A DNA stretch of 64,000 bases, taken from Rhizobium sp. Root1334 (GTDB lineage: Bacteria; Pseudomonadota; Alphaproteobacteria; Rhizobiales; Rhizobiaceae). Below the pieces are notes generated by a model. That model was not told the origin of the DNA. It did no database searches and worked only from the letters and a program-made list of their open reading frames with translations. Below, piece by piece: positions 54,906 through 63,587 of this stretch. The first letter of the stretch is position 1. Each line of letters opens with the position of its first letter. The position numbers and the translations under genes were made by a program. Location of the stretch: the NCBI RefSeq assembly GCF_001426665.1, contig NZ_LMEY01000001.1:254054-318053 (forward strand), written 5' to 3'.

Positions 54906-55709
54906 ATGACAGGTTTTTTCGAAGGGCTTGCGGAGTTTTCCGTCCTGCTCGCCGTGCTCTACGGCGTGACCGTAGCGCTGTATTTCCTTCTTGGCTGCAG
55001 CATAATCTGGCTGAACAATCGCAACCCTGAGCGCCGTATCCAGAAGAAAAGGCGTGGCGAAAAACGCAAGGCGGCAGAAATTCGCCTGAGCCTTGCTTCC
55101 ATTCTCGTCACCTGCCTGTCCGTGACAATCGGTCTTTTCGCCCAATACAAGGGCTGGGCCATGCAACCCTGGGACTTCAACTGGTGGACCGCAGTGCCGC
55201 TGTTTCTCCTCTGCATGGTACTGTTTGACGCCTGGTTCTACTTTGCTCACCGGCTGCTCCATACCAAATACTTCTATAAGTACCATCTGGAGCACCATCG
55301 CAGCGTCGCGCCGACCGTCTGGAGCAATGATTCCATCGGGCTTGTCGATACCGCCCTGTCGCAGGGATTTTATGCGGTCATCGTTTTCATCGTGCCGTTT
55401 CCACCCCTTATCGTGCTGGCCAACCGGCTGTTTGATCAGATCAACGGCACCTTCGGCCATGCCGGTTTTGAATATTTCGCCTCGAAGACGGCCCGCCGTC
55501 CCTCGCCGCTGCTGTGCACGACATATCACGATCAGCATCACGCGGAGTTCAAGTATAACTTCGCCAACTACTTCTCGTTCTGGGACCGGGCGCTGGGCAC
55601 GATTTCTCCCGTTTACGATCGCAGGGTAGAGACATTCGAAAAAGAAGCGCCGCCAATCAACCTGAAGCTTGAACGGCAGATCGCGGGGACGCGTAAAGCC
55701 GAGACGTGA
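54906..55709 (+). CDS. Sterol desaturase / fatty acid hydroxylase family protein
   Basis: A 267-residue diiron membrane enzyme that would hydroxylate or desaturate a lipid. The histidine clusters are HRLLH, HLEHH and HDQHH; transmembrane segments lie near residues 14-36, 62-80 and 94-112. ATG at 54906 (MTGFFEGLAEFSVLL) is chosen for fit to the family. Substrate unknown. Confidence 0.9.
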   Translation: MTGFFEGLAEFSVLLAVLYGVTVALYFLLGCSIIWLNNRNPERRIQKKRRGEKRKAAEIRLSLASILVTCLSVTIGLFAQYKGWAMQPWDFNWWTAVPLFLLCMVLFDAWFYFAHRLLHTKYFYKYHLEHHRSVAPTVWSNDSIGLVDTALSQGFYAVIVFIVPFPPLIVLANRLFDQINGTFGHAGFEYFASKTARRPSPLLCTTYHDQHHAEFKYNFANYFSFWDRALGTISPVYDRRVETFEKEAPPINLKLERQIAGTRKAET

Positions 55710-55953
55710 GCTTTCAGAAGGTGCGCCTTCTCAGCGGATGGAGGAGACCAGCCGTTGCCACGCCCTGGTTCCAAGGATCGCTCCGCCCATGACAAGCTGT
55801 CCGGCCGTGCAAAACGATCGAATACCGGGGCGGCACTGAGCCGTCCCGGTATTCCTTGGTTACACACGCTAAAAACAGCTCTGCTGGCCGCGAAACCGCC
55901 CGTTCGCTGTGGATAACGATGCGAACACAGGCGGGCCTTGCTACGGCACGCTC

Positions 55954-57576
55954 TCAGCGCGGCGCGAGTTGTTCCAGCTCGCCGAGCTTCTTGAGCGCCG
56001 CCTGCTGCTGCAGCCAACCATAGTTGATGTTGCTGGCATTCAGTGTGCTGCCCATCTGGAACGGGTACTTGTCGAAGTCCTGGAAAAACTCCTTGATCTT
56101 CCCCTGGATCGGCACCAGCAACCACATATTGCGGGCAAGGAAATCGACCGCCCCTCCGCCTTCCTCCAGTCCTTTTTCGTACGGATCCATCCGCAGATTG
56201 GCGATGAGCGCCCAGGCCGGGGTTTCGCGGACACCGGTGGCAATATTGCCATGCGCCACCGCAAAGCTCAGTTTCCAGTCGTTCCACCGGATGGCATTCA
56301 GGTTCCCGCCCTGGTCGAAATAATAGACGGATTCACGCGGCGGGGTTTTGTTTTCGCCCTTCAGCAAGGAGGTCAGGTCGAAGCCGTCGAGATGGACCTT
56401 GAAGGTCTTGGTGCCGGCCTGATAACCCGTCTTCATCTGCTCTTTAATGTCGGTGATGCCAGCGGCGGTCGCGAATGTCGGCAGCCAATCCATCAGTGTC
56501 ACCGGATCGTTGATCTGCGTGCCCGGCTTCACGACGCCCGGCCAACGGACCATCATCGGGATGCGGAAACCGCCTTCCCAAGTGGTGCCTTTTTCGCCGT
56601 GGAACATGGTCATGGCGCCATCCGGCCACAGGGCAATTTCCGCGCCGTTGTCGGTCGTGTAGAGCACGATCGTATTGTCGGCGATGCCAAGGCTGTCGAG
56701 CTGATCGAGCAACTGGCCAACGTGCCCATCATGCTCGACCATGCCATCGGCATGAATGCCTTTGCCGGTCTTGCCAAGCGAGTCCTTCTTCAGGTGGGTG
56801 AAGACGTGCATGCGGGTCGAGTTGAACCAGCAGAAGAACGGCTTATCGGCCTTGGCCTGACGATCAATGAAGTCCTTGGCTGCAGCCAGGAACTCTTCGT
56901 CTACCGTCTCCATACGCTTGGTATTGAGAGCGCCGGTATCCTCGATCTTGCCGTCCGCCGTCGACTTGATGACGCCGCGTGGACCATACTTTTTCCTGAA
57001 CTCGGCGTCCTTCGGATAGAAATAACCTTCGGGTTCTTCCTCGGCGTTCAGATGGTAGAGATTGCCGAAAAACTCATCGAAACCGTGTTTCGTCGGCAGA
57101 TGCTCATCGCGGTCGCCAAGGTGGTTCTTGCCGAACTGCCCGGTGGCGTATCCCTTCGATTTCATCACGTCGGCAATGGTCGGCATCCAGTCCTGGATGC
57201 CGTGTGGATCGCCCGGCATACCGATCGTCAGGAGCCCGGTGCGGAAGGGCTCCTGCCCGAGAATGAAGGACGCACGGCCGGCCGTGCAGCTTTGCTGGCC
57301 ATAGCTGTCGGTAAAGATCGCGCCTTCGGCTGCGATGCGATCGATGTTCGGCGTGCGGTAGCCCATCAACCCCATCGTATAGGCGCTGATCTGGGGAACA
57401 CCGATATCATCGCCGAAAATCACCAGGATGTTCGGCACTTTGCCGGAGGGAGCGGCGGCCTGTGCCTGTGCAGTCGTTGTGGTGGCGATATTGCCGACCG
57501 CAACGACACCGGCCGCTAAAGCTGTTGTGCCTATAAGGAGATTGCGTCGCGTTACGTTGCTGTCGTCGTAGGCCAT
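55954..57576 (-). CDS. Tat-exported arylsulfatase-type sulfatase
   Basis: A 540-residue alkaline-phosphatase-superfamily sulfatase. A twin-arginine signal is visible (TRRNLLIGTTALAAG). The metal-binding Asp56/Asp57 lie in VIFGDDIGVPQ. The formylglycine motif is CTAGRAS with Cys97 and Arg101 (C-x-A-x-R). GKNHLGD and TTDNGAE complete the active site. ATG at 57576 gives the Tat signal; an upstream extension is rejected. A Zur-box-like palindrome lies about 95-110 bp upstream. The substrate, and whether it hydrolyses sulfate or phosphate esters, cannot be told. Confidence 0.92.
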   Translation of the reverse strand: MAYDDSNVTRRNLLIGTTALAAGVVAVGNIATTTTAQAQAAAPSGKVPNILVIFGDDIGVPQISAYTMGLMGYRTPNIDRIAAEGAIFTDSYGQQSCTAGRASFILGQEPFRTGLLTIGMPGDPHGIQDWMPTIADVMKSKGYATGQFGKNHLGDRDEHLPTKHGFDEFFGNLYHLNAEEEPEGYFYPKDAEFRKKYGPRGVIKSTADGKIEDTGALNTKRMETVDEEFLAAAKDFIDRQAKADKPFFCWFNSTRMHVFTHLKKDSLGKTGKGIHADGMVEHDGHVGQLLDQLDSLGIADNTIVLYTTDNGAEIALWPDGAMTMFHGEKGTTWEGGFRIPMMVRWPGVVKPGTQINDPVTLMDWLPTFATAAGITDIKEQMKTGYQAGTKTFKVHLDGFDLTSLLKGENKTPPRESVYYFDQGGNLNAIRWNDWKLSFAVAHGNIATGVRETPAWALIANLRMDPYEKGLEEGGGAVDFLARNMWLLVPIQGKIKEFFQDFDKYPFQMGSTLNASNINYGWLQQQAALKKLGELEQLAPR

Positions 57577-57670
57577 GTCATGTACCTTCCATCGAACGTT
57601 GATCTGTGGCGTGAATGTGAGATGCACTGCTGACGCCACAACCGGGCATATTGATGCGGGCATGCACAAG

Positions 57671-57689
57671 TACGTTACAGTAACATTCC
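57671..57689 (-). promoter_or_regulatory. Zur-box-like palindrome upstream of the sulfatase gene
   Basis: On the minus strand AATGTTACTGTAACGTA, with core GTTAC-T-GTAAC. It resembles the alphaproteobacterial Zur box (TGTTATA-N-TATAACA type) and shares AATGTTAC with the site before the AztD-like gene. Confidence 0.4.
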
Positions 57690-57709
57690 GATATCAGGCA
57701 CAGTGAGCG

Positions 57710-57732
57710 GTTCGGGAGCCGCGCTCCCGAAC
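57710..57732 (-). terminator. Hairpin after the universal stress gene
   Basis: GTTCGGGAGC and exact complement, 10-bp stem, 3-base loop, 33 bp after the stop. No clear T run. Confidence 0.55.
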
Positions 57733-57764
57733 GGGTGGTGCACGCGCAAAACCACGGGCTTGCC

Positions 57765-58190
57765 TTAACGGTCGATCAGCACCGCACATTTGCAATGGCT
57801 GGCGACGCGGCTGGCCGTCGAGCCGATAAAATAATCGATCAGCCCTGGCCGGTGCGAAGCGATGATCACCAGATCGCCTTCCACTTCCTCGGCAAAAGTG
57901 TTGATGATGCCGGCGGCACCGCCGATGCGGATTTCGACCTTGCCCTTCGTCACGCCGTGTTTTTCCATCAGTTCCGTCAGCGTTTTCTTGGCATGCTCGC
58001 GCGATGCCTCGATCAACTCCAAGGGAAAATCAACGATCATGTAGCCCTGGGCATAGGCATTCAGATCCTCGACGACGTTGAGCAGGATGATCTCGCCGCC
58101 CTCGTCGAGCAGCGATTGGGCGCGCTCCAGGATTTTCTCGCCGTGCTCCAGATGGTCCATGGCAATCGGCACGATAATTCTCGAATACAT
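57765..58190 (-). CDS. Universal stress protein
   Basis: A 141-residue UspA-type protein. The nucleotide-binding motif is ASHRPGLIDYFIGSTASRV near the C-terminus. ATG at 58190 (MYSRIIVPIAMDH) follows GGAGACC and is the family start; the longer frame is rejected. Confidence 0.93.
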   Translation of the reverse strand: MYSRIIVPIAMDHLEHGEKILERAQSLLDEGGEIILLNVVEDLNAYAQGYMIVDFPLELIEASREHAKKTLTELMEKHGVTKGKVEIRIGGAAGIINTFAEEVEGDLVIIASHRPGLIDYFIGSTASRVASHCKCAVLIDR

Positions 58191-58433
58191 GACGGTCTCC
58201 TCGGGTTCGCCGCGCCGGCCGCAGCGCGTGATGACAGGCTTTGCAAGGCCGTCACCCTCGCCGCATTGCGCGGATAGATTCAATATAGGTGTGACACGAC
58301 AAAAGTCACAACCCGCCATACGGTCGCAGGCGATTGTCAACACGTTGAGAACAGTACATCCTCAAGTCAGTATCTTCCGTGAACGCCGCGCGCGCGTCAT
58401 ATAGTTGGGCAGACAACGGACGGGGACAGAACA

Positions 58434-59393
58434 ATGACCAGCTTCAACCGACGCACCTTCATGAAGTTTTCGGCCACCGCATTGGTCACAAGCAGCGCCG
58501 TCACCACAGCCAAGGCAGGGAGCATCCCCATGACCGTTCAAGCCGAAGACCACGCCGTCCGCATGCCAGCCTATGTCGATCATTCGCATCTGGTCGTGCG
58601 CGATCTACCGATGGTGTCCTCATGGTACCAGGCCATCATGGGCCTGAAGCCGATCGAGAAGACCGCAAGCGGCGAGACGCTCGGCGTTGCCAGCCGTCCG
58701 CTTCTGACCCTGACGACGCAAGGCAATGCGGCCGTCGCGCCGCACAATGCGCCGGGTCTGTTTCACACCGCCTTCCTGATGCCGGACCGCACCGAGCTTG
58801 GCCGCTGGCTCGCCCATATCGCCCATAACAACGTGCCGCTTCAGGGCGCGTCCGACCATCTGGTCTCGGAAGCCATCTATCTCGGCGATCCGGAAGGCAA
58901 CGGCATCGAGGTCTACCGCGACCGGCCGCGCAGCGAATGGAATTACCTGCAGGACGGCATGGTGAAGATGGCGACGCTGCCGTTCGACCTGCAGGCGCTC
59001 TATGACGAAGCCCCGAAGGACAAATGGGACGGCATGGCCGCCGGCAGCACGATCGGTCATATCCATCTGCAGGTTTCGGATATCCCGCAGGCCAACGCGT
59101 TCTTCGGCGATGTGCTCGGCCTTGACCTGATGGCAAGCTATCCCGGCGCCAGCTTCTTTGCCTCGGGCAAATATCATCACCATGTCGGCGCCAATATCTG
59201 GAACTCGCGCGGCGCACCGAAACGCCAGGCCAACATGACCGGTCTTTCAGACTACACCGTGCATTTCAATGATCCGGCCAAGCTGCAGAACGCGATTGCC
59301 AAGCTCGACGAACTGGAGATACCGGTAACGCGCAGCGGTGATACCGTCTCACTGATCGATCCCTGGGGCATCGGCCTGAAACTGACCGCCTGA
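58434..59393 (+). CDS. Tat-exported VOC/extradiol-dioxygenase-like protein
   Basis: A 319-residue protein with two vicinal-oxygen-chelate modules (residues about 45-165 and 205-318) like CatE-type catechol 2,3-dioxygenases. Metal ligands are likely in VDHSHLVV, IGHIHLQV and a Glu near NGIEVYRDRP. The N-terminus NRRTFMKFSATALVTSSA looks like a twin-arginine signal, which is unusual for this normally cytosolic family. Alternatively the arginines are fortuitous. Confidence 0.85.
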   Translation: MTSFNRRTFMKFSATALVTSSAVTTAKAGSIPMTVQAEDHAVRMPAYVDHSHLVVRDLPMVSSWYQAIMGLKPIEKTASGETLGVASRPLLTLTTQGNAAVAPHNAPGLFHTAFLMPDRTELGRWLAHIAHNNVPLQGASDHLVSEAIYLGDPEGNGIEVYRDRPRSEWNYLQDGMVKMATLPFDLQALYDEAPKDKWDGMAAGSTIGHIHLQVSDIPQANAFFGDVLGLDLMASYPGASFFASGKYHHHVGANIWNSRGAPKRQANMTGLSDYTVHFNDPAKLQNAIAKLDELEIPVTRSGDTVSLIDPWGIGLKLTA

Positions 59394-59403
59394 CAGCGCC
59401 GCA

Positions 59404-59435
59404 GCACCCTGCAAAACGAGTTTTCAACAGGGTGC
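59404..59435 (+). terminator. Hairpin after the VOC gene
   Basis: GCACCCTG and CAGGGTGC arms (8 bp) enclose an inner AAAA/TTTT stem. It lies 11 bp after the stop. Confidence 0.5.
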
Positions 59436-59468
59436 CTGCGACGGATTGTACCGGCGCACTCCTTAAAA

Positions 59469-59485
59469 TTGACTATTACAGTCAA
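59469..59485. promoter_or_regulatory. Inverted repeat upstream of the inverse autotransporter gene
   Basis: TTGACT-ATTAC-AGTCAA, possibly overlapping a -35 element, 50-70 bp upstream of the start. Confidence 0.35.
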
Positions 59486-59521
59486 GTATTCTAATTCGCC
59501 CCGGCATCCGCTCTTGCGGAC

Positions 59522-61723
59522 GTGAGTCTAGGGGTTAGTATTTTGAAAAATAAGAGCATTCTTGTATACGCGCTCGCCACAGCGAGCGCTGCGCCACTGC
59601 CTTTGTACGCAGCCGATTGGCGCCCGTCGGTAGAAATCGACGGCACCTGGCGCAGTGGCAATTCAAGCGCCAGCGGCGGCTTCTTCCTGCCCATCCTGCT
59701 CGATTCGGGCAATGCGCTGTTCATCGATACGCAAGGTGCCTTCATCGAGGGTGGCGTGCAGCGCGGGTCGATCGGCGCGGGCTATCGCATGCGGGCAAGC
59801 GACGACTGGGTGGTCGGCGTCTATGGCTATTACGACTACCTGAACAGCGCCTATGACAATTCCTTCAACCAGCTGTCCTTCGGCGTGGAAGCGCTCGGAC
59901 CGGTGTTCGAAACACGCGCCAACATCTACCTTCCGCTCGGCGACGATCATACGCTTGCCGGAATGGGCCGCGGCGAAGTCAGCGGCGGCAAGCTGATGTT
60001 CCGCGAAGGCATGGAACGCGCCCGCCGAGGCGGCGATGTCGAAGCCGGTGTTCGCGTACCGCTGTCTGGCGCCAGCGACAAAATGCAGCTGAAGGTGTTT
60101 GCCGGCAGCTACTGGTACGACGGTGACAACATCGACGACAAGCTGGGTGCCAAGCTGCGCGCCGAACTGTCCTTTGCCGACCTGCCCGGCCTTCCCGGTG
60201 GATCGACGGTGACGATCGGTGCGTCTGGTTCCTACGATAACGAAGATCACTTCAAGGGTGCGGCGATGGCGCGGTTGCGCGTGCCGCTCGGTGCGACCTC
60301 GTCCACCGGCTCGTCAGATCCGTTCGACCCGCTGACGCAGCGCGTCGAGCGCAATCGCACCATCGAGACCCATCGTGGTGCCACCGGCGATCTCGAGAAG
60401 GCTATAGTCGAACTGAACGGCCAGACCGCAGGCAATGTTATCGACGTCTCCGCCGCCAATGGAGATGCCGCCGCCATCAACGCCATCATTGCCGCGGCCG
60501 GCGACAACGCGCTGATCCTTGCCAACGGCGCGATCGGGCTTGACCAGTCGTTGACGCTCAACAACGGCCAGGTGCTGCTCGGCGGCGGCGGCTTGCTCAG
60601 CCTGCGCGGCGCCTCAAGCGGCGGCGAAGGCTGGTTCCGCAACCATGGTGCTGCCACGACGCTGACGGGCTACAATCCCGCCCAGGACGTTGTTACCATG
60701 GCATCGAACAGCGCGGTCTCGACACTGTCGATTACAGGTGGCCTGGCCGCAATCGGCGGCACAGATGCCTCGAACCTGATGATCGACCGTGTCGATATTT
60801 CCGGCACCAGCCATGACGGCATCCGGTTTGACCGGGTGAACGGTGCGATTATCCAGAACTCCAGCATCCACGACCTCTACATCTGCGAAAGCAGCACGGA
60901 ATGCGAATTCTCGGTGTTCGACCCGAACCGGGCGCCCTATGCCGCCGTCAGCGCGCATGGAACCAGCAACCTGACGATCCGCGACACGGAAATCGACAAC
61001 GTGACCTACGGCCTCTTTGCCGGCAGCGCGATCGATGAAAATGATTGGCCGCCGGTTATCACCAACGCCGCCAGCAACATCACCCTGGACAACGTGACGA
61101 TCTCGCGGTCGCGCCGCGAGGGCCTGCTGTTCGTCGCAGCAAACGATGTGAACCTCAACAAGGTCACGATCGACAACTCCATGCAGGAACGCGACATGGA
61201 CCTCGTCGTATTGCAGGGAACGCGCGACGTCACCATCACCGACATGGTGCTGAAGGGCGGCATCAATGGTCTGATGATGGTCACCTCCAGCAGCATGCCG
61301 GAAGGTGCCGTGACCACGAATGTCAATGTCGATGGGCTGACGATCGACGGCACCCGCAATGCCGGCATCTTCCTCAATCCGGTTTCCGGCATCAGCTTCA
61401 AGAACGTGGCGATCACCAATGCCGGGACCTACGGCGCGTTCATCTACGGGAGCGACTGGGACTTCCTTGGCGGGCCGATCAGCGACATCACCTTCGACAA
61501 TGTCACGATCGATAAGGCCGGCACGGCGGGGCTCTACTTCATGGGACCATCGCTGGATGTCAAAGGTGACGTCACCGTTACCGGCACCCCGTGCGATTGC
61601 AAGGTCGATCCGTCCTGGGACGGCAGCCTCGGCGGTTCACTGACACAAGGCCCAGGCTCGGTCCTCACCGTCAATGGCAGCGTACTTGACCAGACAAACT
61701 TTGGCGGCCGTTGCGGCGGATAA
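59522..61723 (+). CDS. Inverse-autotransporter-like protein with beta-helix passenger
   Basis: A 733-residue secreted or outer membrane protein. After a signal peptide (SILVYALATASAAPLPLYAA) comes a region of about 250 residues of alternating beta strands (IGAGYRMRASDDWVVGVYGYYDYL, FGVEALGPVFETRANIYLPLG, GVRVPLSGASDKMQLKVFAG), like the intimin/invasin beta-domain. After a short linker the rest (about residues 290-733) is a right-handed beta-helix with repeated TIDN, NVDGLTIDGT and SNITLDNVTIS rungs. N-terminal barrel plus C-terminal passenger is the type Ve arrangement. GTG at 59522 is the longest start; TTG at 59543 with AGGGG upstream may be the real one. Confidence 0.78.
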   Translation: MSLGVSILKNKSILVYALATASAAPLPLYAADWRPSVEIDGTWRSGNSSASGGFFLPILLDSGNALFIDTQGAFIEGGVQRGSIGAGYRMRASDDWVVGVYGYYDYLNSAYDNSFNQLSFGVEALGPVFETRANIYLPLGDDHTLAGMGRGEVSGGKLMFREGMERARRGGDVEAGVRVPLSGASDKMQLKVFAGSYWYDGDNIDDKLGAKLRAELSFADLPGLPGGSTVTIGASGSYDNEDHFKGAAMARLRVPLGATSSTGSSDPFDPLTQRVERNRTIETHRGATGDLEKAIVELNGQTAGNVIDVSAANGDAAAINAIIAAAGDNALILANGAIGLDQSLTLNNGQVLLGGGGLLSLRGASSGGEGWFRNHGAATTLTGYNPAQDVVTMASNSAVSTLSITGGLAAIGGTDASNLMIDRVDISGTSHDGIRFDRVNGAIIQNSSIHDLYICESSTECEFSVFDPNRAPYAAVSAHGTSNLTIRDTEIDNVTYGLFAGSAIDENDWPPVITNAASNITLDNVTISRSRREGLLFVAANDVNLNKVTIDNSMQERDMDLVVLQGTRDVTITDMVLKGGINGLMMVTSSSMPEGAVTTNVNVDGLTIDGTRNAGIFLNPVSGISFKNVAITNAGTYGAFIYGSDWDFLGGPISDITFDNVTIDKAGTAGLYFMGPSLDVKGDVTVTGTPCDCKVDPSWDGSLGGSLTQGPGSVLTVNGSVLDQTNFGGRCGG

Positions 61724-61737
61724 GGCAAATTGAAATC

Positions 61738-61769
61738 GCTGTCCGCACCTGATGTCAGGTGCGGACAGC
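61738..61769. terminator. Bidirectional terminator between convergent genes
   Basis: GCTGTCCGCACCTGA and its exact complement separated by 2 bases: a perfect 15-bp palindrome between the stops of the autotransporter-like and AztD-like genes. Confidence 0.75.
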
Positions 61770-61782
61770 GGTCCTTCGAGGC

Positions 61783-63012
61783 TTAGTGCGTCGCACCGGA
61801 GCCACCGGCCGCAACGATCGCAAACGGCATGCCTTCGACGGAAATGGTCGCGGTTTGCTTCAGCGTTTCAGTGTTGATCATCCGCACCAAGCTATGGCGC
61901 GGATCGGTGATCGCGATGCTGTCGCCGGCAACCGCAAGCCGCGGACGCGGATCGCGCCAATGGCCATCCTTGCTATAGGGCTCGGTGACGCCGGCAGACC
62001 GGACGATCTTGCCGCTGACGACATCCAGCACATGCAGCTTGCCATCCTCCGTCAGGATATAGGCGTTGCGGACATTGGCCGGATCGAGGATGAAATCGAC
62101 ACGGCGGGTGGGAAGTTCGACCAGCCGATAGGGTGAAGCTGCGTCCGGATCGATCAGCACGACCTTGTCGTCACCGTAATTGCCGAGAAAGAACTGCATC
62201 GACCGGCCGCCGAGCAGGGTCGAAACCTTGCCCTCCGGCAGATCGCTGCCATAGGCGACCATTTCCAGCTTCGGCCCATCGAGCCCGCCGGGCCGGGCGA
62301 CAAGAACGCCTTCGGCGCAACCGAAGGCGACCAGACGTGCCGATGACGCTTCGCCATGCAGCCCAGTGCATGTCGCGACATCACCAACCTGCTTGCCTTC
62401 CCGGTCGACAATGCGCAGGCCAAGCCGCGGGGGCAGCTCATCCGGCTTCACATCCGTCGTCATATTGGGCAAGGAAACGAGGATATGCTGCCCCATCGGC
62501 ACGGCGACGCCATGATGCGCGGCCGTGGTATCGACACTTGCAGCAATTCCCTTGCCTTCCAGCAGCGCGCTTTCCTGAAACAGATCGACCTTGCCGCCAC
62601 GATCGTAAAAGACCGCCACATCATCGCCATGCGTGACCACATGGCCCGGCTTCTTGCCGGTGATGACGCCGGGCAACAGTTTCGGATCGGAAATTTCGAT
62701 ATCGCGGTGCTCGCCATGATCGGCCAGTGCGATGCCGGACGCGATGACCTGCACTGTGTCCTTGTCGCCCTGCACCGCAAAAACGGTCTTGCCGCTGTCG
62801 CTCAGGGACAGTGCGGCGTAACCGCCAAGATCGAACCGGCCGAGTTCCTTGCCGCTGGCCATATCGAGCGCCCGCACCACGGGCTGGGTGTGATCGGCGA
62901 CGAACAGCCGCCATGTTTCCTGATGATCATCGGCGAAGGCTGGAAGGGGAGACAGCGCCGTCAGCGCCAGAACAGCGGCGGCCCGCATCGGTTTGCCAAG
63001 ATGGATCGGCAT
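61783..63012 (-). CDS. aztD: AztD-like periplasmic zinc chaperone (orphan)
   Basis: A 409-residue beta-propeller with a signal peptide (AAAVLALTALSPLPAFA). In other bacteria AztD delivers zinc to the binding protein AztC of an ABC importer. The family pattern FVADHTQPVVRALDMASGK, GYAALSLSDSGKTVFAVQ and HHGVAVPMGQHILVS is clear. The His-rich flexible loop of characterised AztD is absent. ATG at 63012 follows CAGGAGAAACTC. No aztABC genes are in the window. A Zur-box-like site overlaps its promoter. Confidence 0.8.
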   Translation of the reverse strand: MPIHLGKPMRAAAVLALTALSPLPAFADDHQETWRLFVADHTQPVVRALDMASGKELGRFDLGGYAALSLSDSGKTVFAVQGDKDTVQVIASGIALADHGEHRDIEISDPKLLPGVITGKKPGHVVTHGDDVAVFYDRGGKVDLFQESALLEGKGIAASVDTTAAHHGVAVPMGQHILVSLPNMTTDVKPDELPPRLGLRIVDREGKQVGDVATCTGLHGEASSARLVAFGCAEGVLVARPGGLDGPKLEMVAYGSDLPEGKVSTLLGGRSMQFFLGNYGDDKVVLIDPDAASPYRLVELPTRRVDFILDPANVRNAYILTEDGKLHVLDVVSGKIVRSAGVTEPYSKDGHWRDPRPRLAVAGDSIAITDPRHSLVRMINTETLKQTATISVEGMPFAIVAAGGSGATH

Positions 63013-63587
63013 GAGTTTCTCCTGCAATATTTATGTAATAACGTAACATTGCGGATTGTTATAAAGTTACACCCACCTTGTCCATCCAGAAAATACGGCA
63101 TCTGACATTCTGCGGGTATTTAACGGGTCACTGCGGGATGCAGCTTGATTGGGAAGAAACGCGGATCAGCCGGAACCAAGATAATGCGTCACAAACAAAA
63201 GACGCGATCTGGCGAGGCGGCAGAAATCACATTGCAGCGCAGCAAAAATTGTACCGTTCACCCGATGCTACCCTTCGTTGGTCCGCACCAATTCCCCCCA
63301 ATAAAGGTTCAACGAGACGCGGTTACATTCGCATCAACTACTATTGCTCATCCACAATAACTAGTGTATCCACAGAATAACAAACTTAAAACTATGTTAC
63401 CAATTGATTACCAAGACAAAATTTCATCATTTTGTCACAAATTCGACGCTTACGCTGCCTGAATTTTAGGCAAAATGCTCAATAATTTTGTTTTATTCGC
63501 AATAATTACGCACGCGTATAATCGAATTATAAAAAACAACCAGAAATAGAGAGTGTTAATAATAAATATAGTGTGAGGCTTAAAGTG
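63013..63587. other. AT-rich intergenic region before the glycosyltransferase gene
   Basis: 575 bp between divergent genes. The right half (about 63330-63587) is strikingly AT-rich compared with the flanks. Promoters for both genes must lie here; no credible ORF. Confidence 0.5.
63034..63052 (-). promoter_or_regulatory. Zur-box-like palindrome upstream of the AztD-like gene
   Basis: On the minus strand AATGTTACGTTATTACAT, an imperfect palindrome 22-40 bp before the start codon. It shares AATGTTAC with the site upstream of the sulfatase gene. AztD genes are zinc-repressed in other species. Confidence 0.45.

Noticed and set aside
55909-57519. 536-residue open frame on the plus strand opposite the sulfatase gene
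   Set aside because: The minus strand has the complete sulfatase active site and a Tat signal; the antisense frame has no recognisable start signal or domain.
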